Made by a program: the position numbers and the translations under genes | From: SIG440 sp045578305 | GTDB taxonomy: Bacteria; Bacillota; Clostridia; Monoglobales; Monoglobaceae | Direction: 5' to 3' | Assembly: GCA_045578305.1 (NCBI GenBank) | Contig: JAZNKA010000071.1 | Location: 1-11,481 of the forward strand | DNA: 11,481 nucleotides | Notes under the pieces: generated by a model | Told to the model about the DNA's origin: nothing | The model's input: the letters and a program-made list of their open reading frames with translations, nothing else | Databases searched by the model: none | Shown: in pieces, positions 7,268 to 11,481 of the stretch | How positions within the stretch are numbered: the stretch's first letter is position 1 | How the letters are laid out: the number at the start of each line of letters is the position of its first letter

Positions 7268-7354
7268 TGGTGCACCCTGGGAGACTTGAACTCCCAAGCC
7301 GTTGCCGGCACATGGACCTGAACCATGCGCGTCTGCCAATTCCGCCAAGGGTGC
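7268..7354 (-). tRNA. tRNA-Leu (anticodon CAG)
   Basis: The minus strand folds as a class II tRNA of 87 nt with encoded CCA. The acceptor is GCACCCT/AGGGTGC with discriminator A. The D arm is GCG...CGC containing TTGGCAGA. The anticodon stem CATGG/CCATG has loop TTCAGGT, giving anticodon CAG for CUG codons. A long variable arm is present (TGCCGGCAACGGCT). The T arm is GGGAG/CTCCC with loop TTCAAGT. The long variable arm, the A discriminator and the CAG anticodon identify leucine. It is a lone tRNA, facing and sharing a terminator with the upstream operon. Confidence 0.96.
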
Positions 7355-7376
7355 ATAGTGATGAAAAAAAATAAAC

Positions 7377-7406
7377 ATAATAGAAAGAATAAAACTTTGC
7401 TTGCAA
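7377..7406 (-). promoter_or_regulatory. Promoter of tRNA-Leu
   Basis: On the minus strand TTGCAA (7401-7406) and TATTAT (7377-7382) are 18 nt apart. The predicted start is near 7370, giving a leader of about 16 nt before the mature tRNA 5' end, typical of bacterial tRNA genes. Confidence 0.65.
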
Positions 7407-7481
7407 CTCGATAATAATAACACAGAAGCACAAAATTTGCAATACCTTTTTAGGAAAAATTTGAATTTGTTTAACTGAAGA

Positions 7482-7508
7482 TTGATTTTTTTAACAATGT
7501 GCTAAAAT
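7482..7508 (+). promoter_or_regulatory. Weak candidate promoter of the OPT/PqqD pair
   Basis: TTGATT (7482-7487) and TAAAAT (7503-7508) are only 15 nt apart, so this is a marginal match. It is the best plus-strand candidate between the tRNA and the OPT start at 7588. The rest of this 390-base stretch without a protein gene holds the terminator, the tRNA and the tRNA promoter. The leader from about 7515 to 7587 shows no riboswitch that I can support. Confidence 0.3.
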
Positions 7509-7587
7509 AATGAACATAAAAAAATAAAAAGTTTTGGGGCGCAAAGGCAATTTGGGTTGTCCCATGTTTAAGAAAGGTTTTGAAAAA

Positions 7588-9504
7588 ATGGAAAAAAACA
7601 AGAATTTTAAACCATATATTCCAGCTGACAAAATTACGCCCGAGGTTACCATTACTTCGATTGTTATGGGTATTATTTTGGCAATCGTATTTGGTGCCGC
7701 AAACGCATATCTTGGTCTTCGTGTTGGAATGACTGTTTCGGCATCCATTCCTGCAGCAGTTATTTCTATGGGTGTCATCAGAGTGCTGATGAAGAAGAAC
7801 TCGGTCCTGGAAAGTAACATAGTTCAAACAACCGGATCTGCCGGCGAATCGTTGGCGGCAGGGGCAATATTTACCATTCCAGCACTTTTTTTGTGGGCAA
7901 GAGAGGGTGTAATGGACAAACCAGGGATTATAGAAATTACTCTTATTGCTCTTCTTGGAGGCCTTTTGGGTATTTTCTTTATGGTCCCACTGAGAAACGC
8001 TTTGATTGTCAAAGAACACGGAGTTTTGCCTTATCCCGAAGGAACTGCCTGCGCGGAAGTTTTGCTTGCAGGTGAAGAAGGCGGTGCAAACGCCTCGACT
8101 GTTTTTGCAGGAATGGGTTTTGCTGCAATGTTCAAGTTTATAATTGACGGACTTAAGGCTGTTCCAGGAGAAATTGCACTTCGCATAAAAGGCTATCCCG
8201 GCGAGATAGGGACTCAGATTTATCCGGCGGTTATGAGCGTTGGTTATATATGTGGACCCAAAATTTCGTCATATATGTTTTCGGGTGGAATTCTCAGCTG
8301 GCTTGTGATTATACCGCTTATTGTGCTGTTTGGAAAGGAAATAATCCTTTATCCGGGCTCCGCTCCCATTGGCGAAATGTATGAGGCTGGCGGTGCGAGT
8401 GCGATATGGAGTTCGTACATCAGATATATTGGAGCAGGCGCATTGGCGGCGGGAGGTATAATAAGCCTTTTTAAATCGATTCCCATTATTGCCCGCACAT
8501 TTGTTGATGCAGTCAAAGGTATCTCGGGCAAAGTACAAACAGGCAATTTGCGTACCGAAAAAAATATCAGTATGAAGATGGTTCTTATCTCGATTGCAAT
8601 AATTACTTTGTTTATCTGGATTATTCCGGCTGTTCCTGTTTCACCAATTGGCGCAGTGGTGGTTGTTGTATTTGGATTCTTTTTTGCAACAGTATCGTCA
8701 CGTATGGTGGGACTTGTAGGAAGCAGCAACAACCCAGTTTCGGGTATGGCAATCGCAACGCTGCTTATTGCAACATTGATGCTTAAGATTACCGGTGATG
8801 AAGGTGCACATGGGATGAAAGGTGCAATAGCAATCGGCTCAATTATATGCATTGTTGCCGCAATTGCCGGCGATACTTCTCAGGACCTTAAGACAGGTTA
8901 TCTTCTTGGGGCAACACCCAAAAAGCAGCAAATTGCAGAAATTGTGGGTGTTGTTGCTGCGGCATTGGCTATTGGCGGAACATTGTATCTGCTTGACACA
9001 GCTTGGGGCTTTGGCTCTGATGAGCTTGCGGCGCCTCAGGCAACCCTTATGAAAATGATAGTTGAGGGAGTTATGAATGCAAATCTTCCCTGGGGACTTG
9101 TTCTTGTTGGAATATTTATTGCAATAACAGTTGAAATTGTGGGTATTCCGGTTCTTCCTTTTGCTATAGGCGTGTATTTGCCGGTGCATCTTAACGCTTG
9201 CATTATGGTTGGCGGACTTATCAGACTTTTTGTGAACAACCTCAAGGCAGATGAGGGCAAGAAGACCGAAATAGTGAATGCCGGAATACTGTTCTGTTCG
9301 GGCATGATCGCAGGCGAGGGTATTATCGGAATAATTCTGGCAGTTCTTGCAATATTTGGGTTTGACAAATTGATTGACATTTCGGGCGTTTTAAATCTTC
9401 ATCCCACAGTTTCAAACATAGCCGGACTTTTTGTATTTGCCCTTGTAGTACTCAGCGTTTTAAAATTTTCGGTTTGGAAAAAAGGAAATGGATTAAATAA
9501 ATAA
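7588..9504 (+). CDS. OPT family oligopeptide transporter
   Basis: This 638-residue polytopic inner-membrane protein belongs to the OPT family of proton-coupled peptide or metal-chelate importers (prokaryotic TIGR00733-like branch). Family landmarks are visible: AANAYLGLRVGMTVSASIP near the N-terminus, PYPEGTACAE around Glu151, and AGDTSQDLKTGYLLGATP at 427-444. Many long hydrophobic segments run to the C-terminus (FVFALVVLSVLKF), and the length is normal for the family. The ATG at 7588 has AGAAAGG (7571-7577) 10 nt upstream. An in-frame ATG at 7564 and a longer start at 7534 lack a ribosome binding site. The gene is followed after one base by a PqqD-like gene, suggesting that the substrate is a peptide or peptide-derived compound. 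The substrate cannot be read from the sequence. Confidence 0.95.
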   Translation: MEKNKNFKPYIPADKITPEVTITSIVMGIILAIVFGAANAYLGLRVGMTVSASIPAAVISMGVIRVLMKKNSVLESNIVQTTGSAGESLAAGAIFTIPALFLWAREGVMDKPGIIEITLIALLGGLLGIFFMVPLRNALIVKEHGVLPYPEGTACAEVLLAGEEGGANASTVFAGMGFAAMFKFIIDGLKAVPGEIALRIKGYPGEIGTQIYPAVMSVGYICGPKISSYMFSGGILSWLVIIPLIVLFGKEIILYPGSAPIGEMYEAGGASAIWSSYIRYIGAGALAAGGIISLFKSIPIIARTFVDAVKGISGKVQTGNLRTEKNISMKMVLISIAIITLFIWIIPAVPVSPIGAVVVVVFGFFFATVSSRMVGLVGSSNNPVSGMAIATLLIATLMLKITGDEGAHGMKGAIAIGSIICIVAAIAGDTSQDLKTGYLLGATPKKQQIAEIVGVVAAALAIGGTLYLLDTAWGFGSDELAAPQATLMKMIVEGVMNANLPWGLVLVGIFIAITVEIVGIPVLPFAIGVYLPVHLNACIMVGGLIRLFVNNLKADEGKKTEIVNAGILFCSGMIAGEGIIGIILAVLAIFGFDKLIDISGVLNLHPTVSNIAGLFVFALVVLSVLKFSVWKKGNGLNK

Positions 9505-9505
9505 A

Positions 9506-9856
9506 ATGAAAAAAAAGAAAAATGTAATCGAATCCAATTATCTTGAGAAAATCCCCCTGCGGAATGATGCTTTAAAGTGGCAGACAGATGACGAGGATAA
9601 GATTGTGCTTTTGATAGAAAACATAGGTTTTTTTAATCACATGGCGCAAAAACTTTTTAAAAAGCCGCCGGTTACCTATGTTCATCTTGATGATATGGGA
9701 AGCTTCGTCTGGCCGCTTATTGACGGTGAAAGAAATATAATCGAGCTGGGCAAAGCGGTTGACAAACATTTTGGAGATAATGCAAAACCGCTTTACGAGC
9801 GACTTGCCAAGTTTTTTCAGATTTTGGATTCGTATAAATTTATTAAATGGAAATAA
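9506..9856 (+). CDS. PqqD-like peptide-binding protein paired with the OPT transporter
   Basis: This is a 116-residue cytoplasmic protein with a PqqD fold pattern: a beta-rich N-terminal half, then YVHLDDMGSFVWPLIDGER (about 67-85), IIELGKAVDKHFG, and a helical end, LYERLAKFFQILDSYKFI. PqqD proteins bind a precursor peptide and hand it to a radical SAM or other modifying enzyme (family knowledge). The segment before the PqqD core is longer than in stand-alone PqqD (about 90 residues). The ATG lies one base after the OPT stop and has no ribosome binding site at normal distance (AAAGGA is about 19 nt away), so translation is probably coupled to the transporter. No radical SAM enzyme or precursor gene is in the window. 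The real role beside an OPT transporter is unknown; binding of an imported peptide is a plausible guess. Confidence 0.82.
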   Translation: MKKKKNVIESNYLEKIPLRNDALKWQTDDEDKIVLLIENIGFFNHMAQKLFKKPPVTYVHLDDMGSFVWPLIDGERNIIELGKAVDKHFGDNAKPLYERLAKFFQILDSYKFIKWK

Positions 9857-9895
9857 AATAAGGGAGCGGATATCAGGAATCCGTTCCCTTATTTT
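9855..9895. terminator. Bidirectional intrinsic terminator between the PqqD-like and DUF378 genes
   Basis: A 17-bp stem (arms 9855-9871 and 9879-9895, one G-U pair on the plus strand) with a 7-nt loop contains AAGGGAGCGGAT / ATCCGTTCCCTT. A T-rich end follows on both strands. It starts within the PqqD-like stop codon and lies 29 nt past the end of the convergent DUF378 gene. Confidence 0.9.
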
Positions 9896-9924
9896 ATTAT
9901 ATCATTTACATCTCGCTTCAGCAA

Positions 9925-10128
9925 TTATTCCTTGTCAATAATCGGAGAGTCCTTAAAGAAGAATGAAATCGACCAAAGACCTGCAAGACCAACAAGGGTG
10001 AAGATTATGCGGCTCATCAAAGAAAGCTGACCGCCAAACAGCATGGCAACCAAATCTACGCCGAAAAGCCCGATGCTTCCCCAGTTAATCGCGCCGATTA
10101 TCACCAAGATTAAAGCAATGACATTCAT
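9925..10128 (-). CDS. DUF378 family small membrane protein
   Basis: This 67-residue two-TM protein matches DUF378. It begins MNVIALILVIIGAINWGSIG and continues with LFGVDLVAMLFG and SRIIFTLVGLAGLW, the recurring pattern of that family. The two hydrophobic segments (about 3-32 and 38-58) are joined by a short loop, and a charged tail ends IIDKE. AAAGGAG (10137-10143) sits 8 nt before the ATG at 10128. Function is unknown in general. The gene lies 96 nt downstream of the AraC regulator on the same strand, with no convincing terminator between them, so it may be partly co-transcribed. Confidence 0.9.
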   Translation of the reverse strand: MNVIALILVIIGAINWGSIGLFGVDLVAMLFGGQLSLMSRIIFTLVGLAGLWSISFFFKDSPIIDKE

Positions 10129-10224
10129 TTCGATAACTCCTTTTTGTTGTTTATTTTCATAGATATTTTGCCATTAAAATAAAATAAATATTCATAAGAC
10201 AACAAAAAATATTTATCTGTTAAA

Positions 10225-11097
10225 TTATAAATCAAGCTTGGATTTTATGGTGCTTATATAATCCGATGGTGAAACGCCCTCGTATGTCTTAAAGATTTTG
10301 CTGAAATAATGGATTGAAGAAAATCCAACGTTTGAAGAAACCTGAGTCAGATTGAGGTCGCCTTCGCGCATAAGCTTTTTTGCCTGTTTGATGCGCAAAC
10401 GATTGATGTAACCGACAACAGTATCTCCACAAGCCTCTTTAAAACTTTTACATATTGTTGTTTTGTTTGTGCCAAACAAGAAACAAAGGTCATTGAGAGA
10501 AATTTTTTCTTTGTAGTTATTGTTTATATAGGCAAAAATTTCCTCTGTTTTTGAATATGTAAGTAAGGATTTTAGGGAATGAGGAGTAATTTCGGTGCTG
10601 CGGATAAGCTCAATCAAAAACATTTCAAATTTAAGCCTGAGCATCTGGTCAGCACCAAAGGGAATGTCTTCGCGTTTTTTCATATCTGTAACATTTGGAA
10701 CATCGTACGGTGGCAAAAAGACTGAACGACCTTCTTTTATGACCTCGGTAAGGATTTTAATCAGGTCAGGTGAAAGGGTTGTTGCATTTTCTGAAAACAT
10801 ATCAAGCCTTTCGGAGTCACATTCAAACCCGATAATAATTACATTGGGCACATCTCGATCCAGACACGAAAGTGAGTGGACTTCGTTGCTTTTGTGTATA
10901 ATAAGTTGCTTGCTGCAAAGAGTCCCCGAAAATCCGTCGGACTCGACATTGACGGTTCCACTGTCGACATAGATAAGCTCTCTGAAAGGGTGCGTGTCTT
11001 TGAAGGTCTGATATTTTTTAATAAATTCAAAATAATGAATGTTTGCCATCCGTGTAACGGCAATATCTGTTTTAAAATCCTTTAATTTAAATTCCAT
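10225..11097 (-). CDS. AraC/XylS family transcriptional regulator
   Basis: This is a 290-residue regulator with the common two-domain layout. The N-terminal cupin-like sensing domain (about 10-95) contains HPFRELIYVDSGTVNVES and HKSNEVHSL. The C-terminal AraC double helix-turn-helix at about 190-285 reads ISLNDLCFLFGTNKTTICKSFK for the first HTH and NLTQVSSNVGFSSIHYFSKIFK for the second, ending GVSPSDYI. I chose the ATG at 11097, with AGGAG (11106-11110) 8 nt upstream; a TTG two codons earlier is unlikely. It is divergent from an M24-type peptidase gene whose promoter carries a 21-bp tandem repeat, so it probably activates that gene in response to a small ligand (inference). Ligand unknown. 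Confidence 0.94.
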   Translation of the reverse strand: MEFKLKDFKTDIAVTRMANIHYFEFIKKYQTFKDTHPFRELIYVDSGTVNVESDGFSGTLCSKQLIIHKSNEVHSLSCLDRDVPNVIIIGFECDSERLDMFSENATTLSPDLIKILTEVIKEGRSVFLPPYDVPNVTDMKKREDIPFGADQMLRLKFEMFLIELIRSTEITPHSLKSLLTYSKTEEIFAYINNNYKEKISLNDLCFLFGTNKTTICKSFKEACGDTVVGYINRLRIKQAKKLMREGDLNLTQVSSNVGFSSIHYFSKIFKTYEGVSPSDYISTIKSKLDL

Positions 11098-11117
11098 ATC
11101 CAAAGCTCCTTTTTTTG

Positions 11118-11147
11118 ATTATAGCACAACAGAAATTATTGTGTCAA
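11118..11147 (-). promoter_or_regulatory. Consensus promoter of the AraC-type regulator
   Basis: On the minus strand, TTGACA (11142-11147) and TATAAT (11118-11123) both match consensus at 18-nt spacing, with an extended -10 (TGCTATAAT). The predicted start is near 11111, so the leader is only about 14 nt and begins almost at the ribosome binding site. An imperfect inverted repeat, CACAA/TTGTG (11125-11129 and 11139-11143), lies between the two hexamers and may be a repressor or autoregulation site. Confidence 0.8.
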
Positions 11148-11156
11148 TATTAAAAA

Positions 11157-11198
11157 AATTTAATATATTACAAAAACAATTTAATATATTTCAAATAC
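11157..11198 (+). repeat. Two tandem 21-bp direct repeats, probable AraC-type activator site
   Basis: Two adjacent 21-bp units, 11157-11177 and 11178-11198, match at 19 of 21 positions; both begin AATTTAATATATT and the differences are at unit positions 14 and 19. The 21-bp period is two helical turns, as in araI1-I2. The second unit ends where the -35 of the peptidase promoter should be (about 11194-11199). I infer it is bound by the divergent AraC-type regulator. Confidence 0.7.
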
Positions 11199-11222
11199 AT
11201 TATTAACTTTTGTTGATATAAT
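11194..11222 (+). promoter_or_regulatory. Activator-dependent promoter of the M24 peptidase gene
   Basis: A perfect TATAAT (11217-11222) precedes the peptidase gene. At 17-nt spacing the -35 window (11194-11199, AATACA) does not match TTGACA. A strong -10 without a -35, with a tandem repeat reaching into the -35 window, is the usual form of a class II activated promoter. The expected start is near 11229. Confidence 0.6.
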
Positions 11223-11254
11223 AAAGAAAAACCCACAAAGGAGGATTTTTAAAA

Positions 11255-11481
11255 ATGAGTAGAATTTGTATACCGGATTATGAGTACAAAGAAAGAATTG
11301 CAAAAGCTGCAAAGCTTGTTGCAGAAAAAGGTCTGGATGTAATGGTTGTATGCTCAACTGAGTCAGACTACGCAAATGCAAGATATTTCAGCGGCTTCTG
11401 GCCCCTGTTTGAACGTGCAGGCGTTGCTATCTCTGCAACAGGAGAGGCTGCACTTATGGTTGGTCCTGAGTGTATCATCTT
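11255..11481 (+). CDS. M24/creatinase-type peptidase, N-terminal part (3' end outside window)
   Basis: The gene is open at the window end; 75 codons are visible. The start MSRICIPDYEYKERIAKAA leads to KGLDVMVVCSTESDYANARYF, then SGFWPLFERAGV and ALMVGPE. This matches the creatinase/prolidase N-terminal domain of M24-family Xaa-Pro peptidase-like proteins. The metal-binding pita-bread domain would lie beyond the window, so activity cannot be judged. AAAGGAGG (11237-11244) is 10 nt before the ATG. It is divergent from an AraC regulator and behind an apparently activated promoter. An Xaa-Pro peptidase or creatinase-like role is likely from the family; the substrate is unknown. Confidence 0.87.
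   Translation, partial: MSRICIPDYEYKERIAKAAKLVAEKGLDVMVVCSTESDYANARYFSGFWPLFERAGVAISATGEAALMVGPECII

Noticed and set aside
7118..7442. Overlapping short minus-strand frames through the tRNA region
   Set aside because: They are translations of the tRNA and its terminator; the cloverleaf with encoded CCA explains this sequence.
7530..7565. GGGGCGCAAAGG...GGGTTGTCCC segment upstream of the OPT gene, resembling part of a c-di-GMP-I riboswitch
   Set aside because: Only the CGCAAAG word is similar. The required upstream stem with its GGCAAACC-type loop and the later receptor helix are absent, and there is too little transcribed sequence before it.
7471..8019. Minus-strand frames of 182 and 109 codons over the start of the OPT gene
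   Set aside because: They are antisense to conserved OPT sequence, their low-complexity Asn/Lys/Cys-rich or Ile/Thr-rich composition is typical of shadow frames, and they have no supporting ribosome binding site that I could find.
10184..10216. AT-only inverted repeat (ATAAATATT / AATATTTAT) between the AraC and DUF378 genes
   Set aside because: Nine A-T pairs with a 15-nt loop and no GC core would not make a working terminator, so I did not call one.
1..11481. Mobile element, CRISPR array, toxin-antitoxin or defence island
   Set aside because: I found no transposase, integrase, terminal repeats, spaced repeat array or toxin pair. The CPBP gene alone is not evidence of abortive infection.

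Overview
The window looks like a chromosomal segment of a low-to-moderate-GC anaerobic Firmicute, most likely an uncultured member of the Clostridia. The grounds are strong AGGAGG-type ribosome binding sites, frequent GTG starts, Gram-positive-style lipoproteins and secreted proteins, a Big_14-type lipoprotein carrying a GIIGGADG motif, and an OPT transporter paired with a PqqD-like protein. This placement is inference from gene content; no marker gene is present. I see no mobile element, CRISPR array or phage signature.

Region 1 (1-1407) concerns acyl-CoA metabolism. It holds the C-terminal half of an AMP-forming acyl-CoA synthetase (+) and a small MaoC-like hotdog protein (-). The two converge on one bidirectional hairpin terminator. 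The MaoC promoter is well formed and lies next to the start of region 2.

Region 2 (1457-7266) is a compact eight-gene plus-strand operon with one good promoter and one strong terminator. It encodes a CPBP (Abi) intramembrane protease, a Big_14-like lipoprotein, a 4-TM protein, a signal-peptide plus C-terminal-anchor protein, a 3-TM protein, a second lipoprotein, a secreted protein with two copies of a stalk-type module, and a third lipoprotein. Every product is predicted to be in the membrane or outside it. The largest gap is 28 nt and some genes are translationally coupled. This is the best candidate here for an undescribed cell-envelope system. Its function cannot be read from the sequence.

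Region 3 (7230-7406) holds tRNA-Leu(CAG) on the minus strand, with its own promoter. It shares its terminator with the region 2 operon.

Region 4 (7482-9895) pairs an OPT-family oligopeptide transporter with a PqqD-like peptide-binding protein, one base apart. A hairpin terminator follows, shared with the convergent small DUF378 membrane protein.

Region 5 (9925-11481) holds, on the minus strand, the DUF378 gene and upstream of it an AraC-family regulator. Divergent from the regulator is the start of an M24/creatinase-type peptidase gene. The intergenic region contains a near-perfect 21-bp tandem direct repeat that ends at the -35 position of the peptidase promoter. That promoter has a perfect -10 but no recognisable -35. 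This is the classic geometry of an AraC-type class II activator site. Together with the OPT/PqqD pair, region 5 suggests a peptide uptake and breakdown theme (inference).
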